Source: Lasiosphaeris hirsuta (lineage: Eukaryota > Ascomycota > Sordariomycetes > Sordariales > Lasiosphaeriaceae). Taken from it: a stretch of DNA of 64,000 bases. Where the stretch lies: positions 620,001-684,000 of the forward strand of contig JAUKUA010000006.1 of the NCBI GenBank assembly GCA_030549175.1, in the 5' to 3' direction. The position numbers and the translations under genes were made by a program. This document shows positions 43,534 to 56,352 of the stretch, piece by piece (the stretch's first letter is position 1; every line of letters begins with the position of its first letter). The notes under the pieces are model-generated. The model was not told the DNA's origin, did not search any database, and saw nothing but the letters and a program-made list of their open reading frames with translations.

Positions 43534-45904
43534 CTAGTCAATCTTCGCATTTGCCAAACTCCTCGCCGTTGGATTGTTGATGTTGTTGATCTGGTGCGTC
43601 GCCGGTAGCCGCTTGTACTTGTTCTGCTTGCGGAGGCGTTTCCGCGCCACCATGACCGGCACCGAACTCTTGGTGACCAAGTAGTTCGAAAACGAGCCCA
43701 GGATGACACTAAGGTCCCACCCTCGTCAGCATCACATCACCACACCATCAGATTAAAAGCAAGCAGGATGAACTTACCCCTTCAATGCACTCCGCCCCCG
43801 ACTCCCCAGGATAACCAGCGTCGGGTTGATCAGATCAATCACCTCCGTGATCAAATGTTTCGGGTTCTTGCAATGCAATACCTCGACAATAACCCGCACC
43901 TGGAGTCTCGTCTTGCGCAACAGCTTCGTAACCCGCTCGCTGATGTCGTGCACAGCCCTATACCTCTCCTCCTCTGCCTTGCTCTTTTCGCGGCTGGACG
44001 GTGCGGGCGACAGACTCATGTGTACCGATCCATCCGAGGCGTGCGAGAGCGGCGATGGACGCGTATGGAGCGGTAGTGCGGACCCTCCGGGCGTTATTGG
44101 TGTCTTGGAGTTGGTCATGGTGTTAATAGCAGCCGCCTGCTCCTTCATGGCCCGGGGCTCGTCAGGAACTGACTGGCCCCCGGCCGCGACGGCACCCTCC
44201 AGGGGCACAATACCCGTTTCCTCGTCAACACAGTAGATGGCGAGGAGCGTGTCGCCGTCACGCAGAACTGTGCCAATCGCCCACTCAAGCGCGTGCGTCG
44301 ACTCGTCGCTGAGGTCGGTTGCCACTAGATACTTGCGCGGGTACCGGTGCTCCTCTTCCGCCTCTTGCACCAGCTTGCTGTACTCGCCACGCGTGATGAT
44401 CTGAATCGTGCGGTGCGAGTCAGGCGTGTCCATAATCTGTGACATGGAGAAGGACAGCCGCTGAGCCCGCCGTATGTCCGTAAAGTCGGCCTCGGTATCC
44501 GAGTCAAAGGGCGTGTGAGTGCCGGATCCGGGCGGGAGATCATAACTCGTAGCAGGGTGGATCCCAGACTTTTGCTTTACTCGCTCACCCGACGGGTTTG
44601 TAACCGTAATCTCGGGCTCGTCAAGAAGCGATCTGTATTGATAGGCCGGCTGCCGTGAAGCCACCTGGGCCCCTGTTACGGGTGGTTAGCAGGCTCCATG
44701 TGAAGGTTTCAGGGGGGAGAACCATACGCTCTTCCTCTGCCGCCGCAAGGAGGCTTTGGACCGTTCTTTTTACTTCGGGAGAGACCGAACCTTTGGGGTT
44801 GGAACCATCGAAGTTGCGAGCGGTCCTCCTACCGCGCTCCCGTTCTTCGTCCGAGGAACTATCCGCGTTATCTTCGCTACTATCTTCGATAAGCAGATCC
44901 CCATCCGGGCTCATGTAGTCCTTGGCTAGCCTGCCGGATGAGGCTAGCTCATCTGATCTCTTCCGGCGCTGGCCCAGCTCAGAGAGGCTTCCCCTAGATC
45001 GGGCAAGGGCCGCGTCTGACAGGCGACGGTAGGCGTTGTTGATGTCGATATCAAGGGCTTCGCCCAACATGGACCGTCCGGCAGGGCTCAGTGGGCGTGC
45101 TTGAAGCATACTGGCAGACGGCGAATTAGAGCGCAAGCCCATTCGGTTGTGCGGCGACTTGGACTGGTTTGCTTTGTTGCTGTTATTGCCAATGCGCACC
45201 GTTTGCCCGCCAACGGAATAGTGCCGCCCCCTATCGCCCGGCAGCATCAGGTTTGATACATCGTTGCCTCTCATGACCTCTGCCATAGACGAGCGTTTTT
45301 GCTGCTCGTTGGCTGCCGCGCGTTTTCCTCCTTGGGTGACCCTCTTAGGAAGTACCTTGGCTCCGTTGTTTGTAAGAATGTCGGAAAACTGATAGTTAGA
45401 AGTAGGGTCTAGCCGTGAGGCCGAAGACCTTGGTCCGAAATCAGCTGGTCTCGAGGCTGCGTCTGACATACTCCTAGGGTGTGACGCATGGCCTCCGTGT
45501 GGGCGAGAACTAGTTTCGATCGGGGATGACGGACTACTAAACACCTGCTTGGTCGGGGGCGGACTGCTGTCGCCCACATCCAACATACTTCGGACTGGGG
45601 CGGAGGGTTGGGAGTCGATATCGAGCATGCTTCGCATGGGGGCTAATCGGGCGGGTGGCTGTTTAGTACTCTGATTCGATGGGGATGATGGAGTTATGAT
45701 GGGGGATGGAGGATTGTCACCAATATCTAGCATGCTGCGCACGGGGGAGCGAGGAGTGCTAAAAGGCGAGGGCGAGCGGTCGGCAAGCATGGTGGGAGCT
45801 GCTGGTCGGGCTTGGCTGCCCTCGAGGAGCGCGAGCACCTCCCTTCGCTCCTCATCCAACATGGCCTCCATCGACATGATCGGTTGCTGGGGCGGCCGAG
45901 ACAT
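43534..45904 (-). CDS. Universal stress protein (UspA) domain protein
   Basis: Exons: 45904-44728, 44672-43778, 43708-43534 (748 aa; phases close). The N-terminal half is disordered and carries three to four copies of an RSMLDI/V-G/D motif (SPVRSMLDIGD, APMRSMLDIDS, APVRSMLDVGD), then GRSMLGEALDIDINNAYRRLS and an acidic stretch. The Usp domain starts near YPRKYLVATDLSDESTHALEWAIG. It is interrupted by a Ser/Pro-rich insert of about 75 residues and resumes at LRKTRLQVRVIVEVLH. The nucleotide-binding signature is visible as GSRGRSALKG-VILGSFSNYLV, fitting G-x2-G-x9-G-S, so ATP binding is predicted. The final exon ends in a basic RKRLRKQNKYKR tail. Its role is unknown; Usp proteins often act in stress signalling. 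Confidence 0.88.
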
Positions 45905-47378
45905 CTTGGCCTACGGGGACTGCAGTTTGCGTACGACTGGTGATGAAATCGCTGGGGACAGAGAGCAGGCTGGTTGCAGCGGGAGGACAAGAGGGAGAGA
46001 GCTCGACAGGCGGCGGACAGGTTGGTGGAACCTTGGCGACTCGGCGGGCTTGTGTACGGGTCGAAGAGGTCTGTGTGAGGCAGATAGTTGTAGCGGGCGC
46101 AGCTGGGGCGAAGATCAATGCGCCGTGGCGACAAGAGGAAGATGTAGGTGCGTGGGAAGACGTCAGCGGGGTAAAATGTGAGGGCGGTATTGAATGAATT
46201 CCAGCTGTCGATACAGCATCGTGGTGTACGCGGATGGGAGACCCTTTGTCCGGCCTCAGATATGGCGGGGCCCCTCAGCCCGATCAGTTTTCAAGTTGCC
46301 AAGACGGCCGACCAAGAGGAGGCACGACTCGGGAGGTATTGCCAAGACACCAGTCACCAGCTTGCGGTTGGCGCAGCGTCAACCGTGGTCTCTCAAAGCA
46401 TTGACCGTGGGAAACCGTCACAGAGCGCCGGGCGTGCTTGGCAGCGTCGGGAGACGCGGTGATATGTGCAGGTGTGCTGCGCAGGAAGCTAGGGCTGCCT
46501 TGGGTCGCGGGTCGCTAGAGTTGGAAGGGAGTCAAGAGTCTAGCGTTCCGAGTACTATGTGCTTGTGGAATTCGCTTTTGTGGGCTTGCCGACACGGTTT
46601 GGTGTATGACGTGTGGGTTGTGGAGGTGATGGGCGATGAGCTAGCTGATGAACTTGTGAGCTGTTGGCCTGGATGGAGGAGAGGTGGAGGAAGGAGCGAG
46701 GGGCTCTATCTTTTTTTTTCTGCCGTCTGGCGTCTGGCGTCTGCGCAAAGCGCTGCGAGTGGATGAGACGCTGTTTATTACTACGTCCCACGCCCACGGG
46801 TACCTGTGTGCATAACCACAACGCAATGGCGGCAGAGGTGGTCCGGGCAGCTCGCCGTCCTGCCGCTCTGCCGCCCCCTCACCAGCTGGAGCTGCCGTGA
46901 GCCCGCAAACCGCCGACCGCAAAGGCCGCTCCGAAGTGAGGATTTCGTCATCCCACCCCGATCGCAGCATTCGGCCAAAGTAACGTTGCGCTTCAATCAA
47001 GAAAACATCTCAAGAACTAATATGCATAAATACAAGCGTCCATAATTAGAGACTGATCGCATTTTTACTTTTTATGCTGAGCAAGCCTAGCACCTGATTG
47101 CCTGCTCAGCTGTTAAACCTTGTATTAGATGCTGAGCTGCCATCCGAGGTGTATTCTGCGGGGTATGGTGTTTGATCATCCCACAACAACACAATGCCTG
47201 ATCTTTCACATGCGAATAGCTGCATCAGCTGCCAACACAATATCTGACAGGCAAAACCGTGTATTGTACAACATTCGGATTATATTCCTTCCGTACACGC
47301 CGTGCAGCTTGGCTCCTCCGTAGACCCGCCGCCGTGGTAGCTCTATAATACACCGCTTCCTATCCCGCAGCCCTCAGC
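45905..47378. other. Intergenic region between Usp-domain gene 5' end and uS7m 3' end
   Basis: About 1.5 kb without a supportable gene. The open frame 46194-46766 on plus (190 codons) shows no domain and is probably chance. Confidence 0.5.
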
Positions 47379-48311
47379 TTACTGCCCCTTCTTCCTGAGC
47401 TGGGGATTGTTCAAGTTGGCTCTGGCGGCTGTGCCCTGCTTGTGCATCAGCTGGCGCTTGTCCCAGACACCCGACCGGCCCTCGACCACGGCCACGATCT
47501 CCTCTGCCACGCGGTTCGGGAACATGGCCCGGCCACTCCCCTTCGTGGGCTTCTTGTTCACCACATCCAGAATCCACTGGAACGCCGTCCTCCTACGCTG
47601 CCGGGCCTCGAGGGGCACCGGCACTTCAAGCGACCGGCCGCCACCAGCCATACCCTTGTAGGCCCGCATTCGGACCAGGGGTGCCACGGAGTCGATGGCG
47701 AGTGTGAGGTAGAGCACAGGATCCAGAGGGAGCTGTGATGGGGCTGGTGAGCCCGGGAGTAGAGGCCTTAAGGGGCTGACCTTGGGTGGTGGTGATGTTC
47801 GCAGGTAGTTGAGAATCATGGCCATATCCTGTCGTGAGCTTCTGTTTAGCATTCATGTCCCCCCAATAGAGCTAGTAGAGCCACTAGGCAGACTGACCCG
47901 CTGCGCCTTGCTCAATTTCCCGTCCCGCATCAGCAGCTTCGTGAGCTGGACGACCACTGAATCGTAGCGGTGTTTGTGGTGGAGGTCTCGCGGGAGCGGC
48001 AAGCTGGGCATTCCGAACTTGTGGCCCTCGACTTCGGGGTCAAAGGGGTCCAAGCCGTATGCGGCCATCTGCAACTGGCTAAGCGCTACATCGTTTTCTG
48101 AGGGTGCGGGTTCCTGCGCCGACGGCGACACGTCGAAGGGGTGGAGGTTGCTCGCATTCTGGTCGGGAAAGCGTTGTGATGTGGAAGGACTATCGATCCA
48201 GATGCTCCGTGCCTGGGCGGCGGCGGTGCACTGCTGCGGCCAGTGGAAAATTGGCCTGGACCGTACCGAGAGGGCCCGGCAAGCGGACCAAATGTTCAAC
48301 TTCGGATGCAT
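47379..48311 (-). CDS. rsm7: Mitochondrial small-subunit ribosomal protein uS7m
   Basis: Binds the 3' domain of mitochondrial small-subunit rRNA. Exons: 48311-47898 and 47828-47379 (287 aa). The start at MHPKLNIWSACRALSVRSRP gives an Arg-rich, acid-poor mitochondrial presequence; an in-frame ATG 24 codons upstream gives an acidic leader and is less likely. The S7 fold starts near VVQLTKLLMRDGKLSKAQR and joins DMAMILNYLRTSPPP. The conserved RNA-binding part is DPVLYLTLAIDSVAPLVRMRAYKG, GGGRSLEVPVPLEARQRRRTAFQWILD and the C-terminal HKQGTAARANLNNPQLRKKGQ. Among the possible acceptors, only CGACAG (47829) keeps this frame. Confidence 0.94.
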
Positions 48312-51300
48312 CGCCAGGGTGTGAGGCGGGTTTGACGAGATCTGGCTGACAGCCGCGCCGAGAGGGAAGTCGTCCTTGCGCACTGCATCGTTGCGTCTTA
48401 CGAAAAAAATCGGAGCGGCCCCGAGGTTCTACCGGGTTAGGTAAGCCCTGCACAACTTGACTAAACCCACCAAGCAGCACAGCCGCACAGCGCACGTGCC
48501 CGATCCATGACATGGCCAGACCAGGAATACGTTCGCTTCCTTTTCGTTCCGCTTTGGACAGATCCGGGGCAATGGGCCCCCACGGGCCAACCCCCAGTCA
48601 CCCACACCATCCATCGACAACAACACATTTCGCTCTTCAGACTCTCAGGACTATCGTGCTCTGTCAGATCCCGTCACAACTCTCTGCCTCTATCCCTGGC
48701 CGAACTCCGTCGAGCCATCGGCTGCTCAGCCCAATCCAGATCGATTCAGGGGACCACACCCCTGATCCCCACCCCCGTGCTGCTCACCATCACCTCGTTC
48801 AGAGAAGGAAAAAAAAAAAGCGCATGGTCACCGCCTGCCCTCCCGTTTCGCTTCCCCTGCACGGCGTCGAGACAATTCCCTCTGTGGGAGCATCACCGAC
48901 CTGATGCACGCTCGGGCACAGTGCTCTAGTGCCCGTCGCCTGGGCTATCACATCTCACCAACAGCTTCCGATTCCACACAACTGGACAAGACCCTCAGTT
49001 GCGTCATAACTATGTACTTGTCTCTCCACGCAAACAACCACACTTCCCGCACCCACACGCCTTGACCGCCCGTCACGTCAGCCGCTGTGATTCCAAGATA
49101 CACACGGCAAGCTGTCGTTGACTCGGCCAGTCCGCCCAGAAGCAGTCTCGCGGGATGCGCCTTCCGCCCTCCCCGGCTCCGTGCTGGTCCGGTTTGCTCG
49201 CTCACCCATCCCATCCCGCATCGCCGGATTCTCAATAGGTCTGAGGTCGGGCATGCGGGGACGCTACTGGACCGTCCATCGACCATGTGCTTTCTTTTTC
49301 ATGCAAGAGCCGCCAGCCCTTTGCGAATCCCAGCATGGGCCGACACGGTGGCGGGGTCACGGGAACGGCTGTCTGGTCTCGCTTTCGCCTTCCAACTATT
49401 TTTACGCGTGTATCCTCCAATATAACTGAGCCAAGTGCTGCTGGAGAGTGGGAGCAATTTCTTCCCTTCATTATTCTTACTCGATAGGAAAAGCAATCAT
49501 CGGTCTCCAATGGGACTGACCGGTCTGCACCACTGCGATCGCATGATCGGCAGACAGCCATCTGCGCCGAAAACTCTCCATGTAAGCCCACCACCGACAG
49601 CTGGCACTGTACGGTGCTCGCATTAGAGTCCTCGCATGTCATTGGCCAATTCTCCTTCACGAGAGCCGCTCACCCGCCCCGGCTTGAATCGCTTCGACGG
49701 TGTCACTGAAGCCCTGTGAAATAATCGTATGTTGAACTTGATTTTATTGTTGCAAGAGCAAAAAGCAAGTAGTCTCGTTACTCCATTCAGCGTGTCTGTA
49801 GTTTTCCCGCCAGCCTCGCGGCCCAATGCCAAAAAGTGGCTCTGCCTGTCCGTACCTCATCCAAGCCCTTCTGTTGTCTGCGGCGCCGAAAATCAACCTT
49901 TCTGGTGTCTTCCTCAGCCATGTCTGTCTGTCTGTCTCACTGTTCTTATCTTTCTCCGTCGATGATCGGGATCTTTCAAACATTGCCGTATCTCGGAACC
50001 AAAAACTCCATCTCCCCCCCTCTCTCTCTCTGTGACAACGTAATAGGTGAGAAAAAAAAAAAAGCAAGTAACCCAAAAGTTTTCTTTTCTTTTCAGCGAT
50101 TTCCTCTCCCCTGGACGGAGATGAGCCGGGATGTGAAAGTGGCGTGCGCCCATCCATGCAACCCCAAAGAGCTCCCCAACACCCCTACAATGATTCTCGT
50201 CCGTTTGCTCCCCCACTAAGTGAAAGAAAGCATTCGTAGAACCCGAGCCGATAAGAGAAAAGAAAAAAAAAATGAATGTGGCCGCCAAAAAGGAATTGCG
50301 AAAAATTGTTGTTTCTTGCGCCGGATTCCATGCGATGCTATCCCCTTTTTGCCGCGTGGCAGAACCAATTTCCCCCAACTCCGGAGCAAGCCAATGGTGG
50401 TGAGTGTGGGTGGTTGTTGGTGGTGTCGATATCGTACAAGGAATGAAGCCGGCCAAGTAAATAACAAACCGCAAATTGGTCCAAAGCAATGTCCGAAAGT
50501 CGATGACAAAGAAAATGAAGAGACTGCTGGTTCAGATAGCCCATGGGCATTAGGGAGCCCAGGGCGCTGGTTTCTGCTTATTTGGAACTGAGAGATTTTC
50601 GAGACGTGGTGACTGTAGCGAGTTCAATCTCAGGCGCAACGAAGTACTGTGGTGCCTCCACACACAAGGTGGCATTGCTGTTCACCGATAGCTGCGGTTG
50701 GATGCAGGTGAATTCGACTCTCCTCCGGTTTGGAGCCATGACAGGGCCACCTCGGCCGCATCTTCCCTGGCGTTGTTCACGTTTTTGCCGTCGTACCAGA
50801 ATCTTGCACTGAATTGGTTTCCGTAGACAGACACCACACTAGACCAAGCGGTGCGGCCGCCTGCGATTTTGTCGGCTATTGGTTAGCCTTGGAAACTCTA
50901 GTGTCTGATAATGATGTCTTGTGTCATCCCTTGGGCTGGAGTGGAGCTGGAATGGAACGGGACAGGAGGCATTTGCCCGAGGAGGATATGTGCATTACGG
51001 ATGTGCCGTTGCTGTGTATTTTGCTCACCTCGCCTATCTGAAACCTCACGGAACACCGGGTTCGCAATCTGGTATTCCGCACATGCGCCTGTTTGCGTGA
51101 CGGTTCGTTAGCTACGTTTGGACACCACAAGGGGCAAGTCGAGATGAAGCCCCAGGGTACCACGACCTCGGAAGGCTCGAAGACATCCCGGTTGCCTTCC
51201 CGGTTGCCTCGTGTGACCTACTGTTGAGGGCATTTTGCCACCGCATAGCGGCGTCCGCGGTGTTGTTGGTGTTTGATCGTTGGTGAGACATTGTTGGATA

Positions 51301-54300
51301 CTTCAACTCTCGTTGTAAACTCGAAAGTGTCAAAGGGTAAAGGTAGAGCCACCAGTAAGGCGAACGGAAGGTTGGGATAGATCGGTTATTTCCGCGGTAC
51401 AGGGGTTGGTCACAGAGTGGTTCGAGACAGAAAGTGTGATATGAAGAGTCGCCGAGCAAGGTAGGGTGTGAAGGGTAGCTGTCGTCGATCAAAGTTGTTG
51501 TGAGAGGGCGAGGACAAGAGCAACCGAGAATCTAGGACGGGATGTGCTCTTCTAGTCTCTTATACCCTCGGTCTGACGGCGATAGAGACGTTGGTGGAGG
51601 GAGTGGTGGTCCGAGATGCAATGAATAGCAATACCGTTAAATCCCGGCTGCGAGGCGAGACGGGGATGGGTGATGTGGCCGAAGAGGATTCGAAGAGTGC
51701 GATGAGGGTATATGCTTTGCTGCTCTCTCGCTGCCTCTTTTTAGATGTCCCGCGTGATTGTTGTCGTTGTAATGATGTTTGCTCGCAAAGTTGCAGGGAG
51801 GGACGGCAACTCGAAAGGTAATTTATTGGTAGATGACGGGATGGTGCATCGTGGTGAGGCAAGGACAGACGGGGACGGTGTGGAACTCCTGTTGTTGAGG
51901 CAAATCTCCTCTTCCCTAAGCCGGATAAGACAGGGCCAATGGTTTCTTGTCTGGTGGTGAGAGTCCTGTGAGATGAGAGGAGGGGAGAGCAAAGAGAGAG
52001 GATGGGAAGACCAGTCGGTAGCTATTTCAAAGGAGATCGAATGAATGGGGTTTTCGTCTTGGGCATTGGCTGGCTGGCTGGTCTGGGAGCTACATACGAC
52101 GGTACATGAATTTTTGGGGTTCGCAGAGAGAGTTTCGGGTTTCTTTTCTTTTTTCCCTGTCTATTTTCTTTTTCGGTATCTTTCCGGTGTACTTTTTTCG
52201 TTCGTCTCCCGTCCGCCAAGTCATATCTTCCCCAGGGACAAGAAGGCGGCCGTGGCACTCGGGACCAGATCCATTGGGACTGAAGCAGGCCATGACATTG
52301 CCCAAAACATACATGGCCGCAGTCGTGACCAGGAACGCATCACACGGCAGACCCCGAGCTGTACCCTTGGGTGGTGAACGTATGTACGTTGATACATAAG
52401 AGAACGACGTGGCGTGGACGTACAGTAGCGCCCCAAATCCATGCTGTGGCCACGGGCCCAGCAAGATGATGCGAAGCAGAAAAGGGAGAAAGAGAACAAG
52501 AGCGAGCGGGCGAGCAGCAGTGGGAAAAAGCAATGTGACGAGACCCCCCGGTCACACAATGGCGGGAAGGCCAGCGACTGGCCGCCCCCAGCTCACCAGT
52601 CTCCGAGCCTTATACCCAAAGCGTGCTAACGCTGAGGATTTGCAAGGGGGTAAAGATAAATTGGGTAGGTATCAGAGGTACTTGTGCGATACTTGTACAG
52701 CATCGCCAGAATGTGGAGCGCTTGCTTTTGGCACGGCTATCGTCATTGCGGGAATGATTTAGATCTGACGGGCTGGGCAGAAATGCGATGGCGGCTTGGG
52801 TTCCAAGGTACCCGAGTCCGTCCTGCGAAGTGCCAGTTGATCTCCAGGTCGATTGTATCAAAAATAGGTGCAGATATCAAAGCGTAGAAGTTGCGGCCCC
52901 TCTCAGCGCATGAATCGTCTTCTTACCTGGATGCGAATACCAGGGAGCCGCAAGGATGCAGGAGTGACGAAGACCTTTGTTTTGTTGACCATTGCCAGAG
53001 GCCAATTGTTTGCCATTGGTCATCCAATGCTATGTTATCTCTCGGAGAGTCGACCATCAGCCATCACGATCTGTGAGCGAGCACGTACGCAGTGACAGGA
53101 GGCCGTCGTTTGCTGCTAACAGGCCACCGCAAAAGTACCGATCTATCCGTGCCAGCATCGATTTGCTTGCTTATCACGGGGCCATCAAAATCGGGCGTCG
53201 TCTGGTTGCTTTGCAGCATCTATACAGTCGGCCATATTCACCAGACGGGTGCATTCCGAAGACAGATCCAGATGGCTGGGCCAGAGGGACCTGTGACCTG
53301 AGAAATTGGGAGTCGACAACACCAACAAGTGATATGGCGCTGTTTCTAGATTACGGCTGTTCCCTTTCCGTTTCTGGGAAAACATTTGCCTCGTGAGGGG
53401 TGCGGTCCCCGTAACGAGCTGCCGACGACTTAGCCAACCCTGCCCGGTTGTACCGCTCTGCTGGGAGCTTCCTGTGGCCAGGCGTGCCGCGATGATGAGT
53501 CTATGCAATGCATGCTGCGCGGAGTTTGAAGATGGGCATTCATCGGGCTCTGAGGAATGGACCCATTGGCATGCGGGCTGGGAAAAAAAGGAGGGGTCAT
53601 GACCACATTGTTTAGGCGCCTCTAGAAAAGTAACGGACGGCTGACGGTCGTTTCTCGAGCCCTATCCCGCGCAATAGATGGTCAATATGTATGTTGATGA
53701 GTGGGCTCTTGGAAATCCGACAGATCGCGATGGCCTGGGTTCATTCCGCCACGCTGCGTGGGAGCAGTTATCCGGAGCGGGGTATATGTCTTGAGAAGAA
53801 CACCCGTTGACCGTCCGCAGTACAAAGTACTGTGCTAGTACTCGGCCAGGTACAGGACAAGCAGCCATTGGTGAACGCATGGAGAAACAACCCAGGGTGC
53901 CACACGCTGGTATTTCGACCCGACGGTAGAAGCACGTTTCTTGAGGCTCTTGGCCTTGGGTGCTGTTCCTAGCGTTCTCGAACATCTTCTGGGTTTCGAG
54001 CAACGGTAGGGGTTGACAGGAGGAGTTGCTACGGGAGACTCATGATTGAGCAACTTGGAGCTGAGCATGGTCGTTCTAGACCGAGAAATCCAGAACTCAC
54101 TGGACAAGATGCCGTCTGCAACAGGACTTCAGCCCTGCGCCAACCCTATCTGGGATCGTGGCGTCGCACTGCACAGTGGGTTGTACTTTCAGCACACTCT
54201 ATGCCAAGCTTTGACTTGCGATAGGGCCAGGATGGCAGATCGGCCTGCAGCGCATGGGTCGGCTGACACGCGGCTGGCTCACAGCCGTCCATTTTCCATA

Positions 54301-56352
54301 GGCTGGCGGGCCGTGGGAAGCAGAGACGGTGAAGCATCGGACTGATAGGAGAGAAGCATTACCACGGTCGGCCGGCCAAGATCGTGAGTGCCAGCAGACA
54401 GGTGAAAAGCACGATCCAGCGGCTCCATGAGCGCCGAGCCGTGTGTCGAGACAACCTTGACGTGGCAAGCCAATTGCATGCCCGTCCTGACCTTGGAGAA
54501 CGTGTTGAGGTCACGACAACAGAGTAGATCCAACATTGGCTGGGCATCAAAATAGGGCCAGCGGTAGGGTACAGATGCTGGTGTTGGGGAAAGGGACATC
54601 CGGTACGTTGAAGAGAGACAAGCGTCGGTGCCACATCAGGGAAGCAGCAGCTGTTTCAGGATCGTAGTGACAGCTGCGGCAACCCGCCTGAAAGCCTCTC
54701 AAAAAGATTGCTTGTGCCACCGCTGGCTCCTACGAGGTCGGACGAGGTGCCTGGGGAAGCTTGGCCAGGAAGGGAGCGGGGAACCGAAGTGTTATTTGAA
54801 GACAAAAAATCAAGGAACGACAATCAATGTTTTCCACGCTACACCTTCCTTGGCTCTGGGTATGGCGCGACCGGTCTGCGGACAGTGGACATTGGACATT
54901 GACTCTCAAACGCTGAGCGGATTGCGAACATCGTGGCGGCCGGTTTGGCCGGTTCGGACATTTACAGCAGCGGTCATTTGGCAGAGTGCCGCGGTGTTGG
55001 GCTCCCATGCATCGGCGAAATGCGGCTGTTCTTGCTTCTTCGACAACGAGGGATCCGGTTGCCACCAACCCGCCGGCGCCGTAACGCTACCGTACGGTAG
55101 TGCATAGCAGGGGACGTGACCGCCGTTGGCCGTCCCAGATCCGCTCGGCAGATTGGGGGGTTGAAGGGGAAAGCCGGGAGATCGACAAGGGCAGGCTGGA
55201 TGAGGCCGGATGTCCAAGTGAAGTGGTGGGGTCCAGCGTGGGGTTGTGATGCATCTTTCAGTCAAGTGCGATCGATGGTGGGTTGACTAAGACGTGTGTT
55301 ACGCTGGCGTTCCTGCGAAGGCGCTGTACACTCGAAATGGGCTCCGAGATGGAGAGGGTGTTATCTCATGCCCCGCGGGCCTCAATGCACGATAATGGCC
55401 GAGTCGGCTGCTTAGCTCTGTCCTCGTCGTGTAGCTGGTCGAAACTGAGGTGAAGATATTTGGTGAATATAGTTAAAATGCCATTCGGTCAATTGGCTTG
55501 TCTCATTGGCTCCCAGCAATTGGCATGGAGACATGAAGCTGCTGCAGCCTGTATTCTGGAAAAAGGAACCTTTATTTCTGGCGTCAGAGTGAATGCGGGT
55601 GGGTGGCGGAGCCGCAATGCCAGTGAGAGTGGAAGAGGAAGGTGGTTGTGTGTGGTCAAGCATATTGCAGCTCCAGCCCACGAGAGGCGATTGACTCGGT
55701 GTGTGGAGCGAATGACTTGACTTGCTCCTTGCGCTGCTGCTTGAGCTTTCACCTGACTCGGCGAAACGAGATCAGCTGACCCGACAGGCACGGGGGTCGT
55801 TCCACGTGATCCATGCAGCGAGACGTTCGTCTCGCGTCTCGATGCAAATATTTGGAGGCTCGAGCGACTATTAAAAGAATTGCTGAAGCCAATAGGGCTA
55901 CGAGGACATGGCCGGATTGTTTTCCCGCTCAAGATCGGAAACAGCCTGGGTTCTGAAGATCGAAGTCGTGCTCTGCGGCGAGATGTGCATCGCGGGAAGG
56001 AAGGGTCCCAGTGCAAGAGAGAGAGGTTAGCGTTAGCTTCCAGGTTCACTCGGCCTGTCACATTCCCCGTGCCTCGGCTCCCAACCTAGGCAGCGCCTGC
56101 CCTGGCAAGCCTGGGTGCGACATCTCGCCTCCTAGAGGCAGGCGTCCCAGCTGACTGGCTCGTCCATATGAACGACGGACCCTCTAGCTTTTCCATTCCC
56201 TTTGTCAAACACATAGCACCTATCGTTCAGCTGTGATTGCATTCGGAGCCCGTACTTCTGCTGTTTTTCAGCTGTTTTTAGCTGTTTGCTGTACTGCCTG
56301 TGCCAGCTCACCCCCGCCTCCCGTCTCCCTTCCGTCGCGCATCGCCGTCAAC
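48312..56352. other. 8 kb interval with no supportable gene
   Basis: On both strands the longest frames (191 codons at 50489-49914 minus, 190 codons at 56061-55489 minus) have no domains, poor codon bias and no fitting splice partners. The sequence is not AT-rich or visibly repeat-derived. It has many C/T-rich tracts (49985-50035, 52140-52205) and A-runs resembling fungal promoters and leaders. It may hold one or more long non-coding RNAs or an extended regulatory region. Promoters of uS7m and of the nitronate monooxygenase must lie at its two ends. Confidence 0.5.

Noticed and set aside
46194..46766. 190-codon plus-strand frame upstream of uS7m
   Set aside because: No domain and random composition.
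49914..50489. 191-codon minus-strand frame with hydrophobic Phe runs
   Set aside because: The runs come from A/T homopolymers read as Phe; no membrane protein pattern or codon bias.
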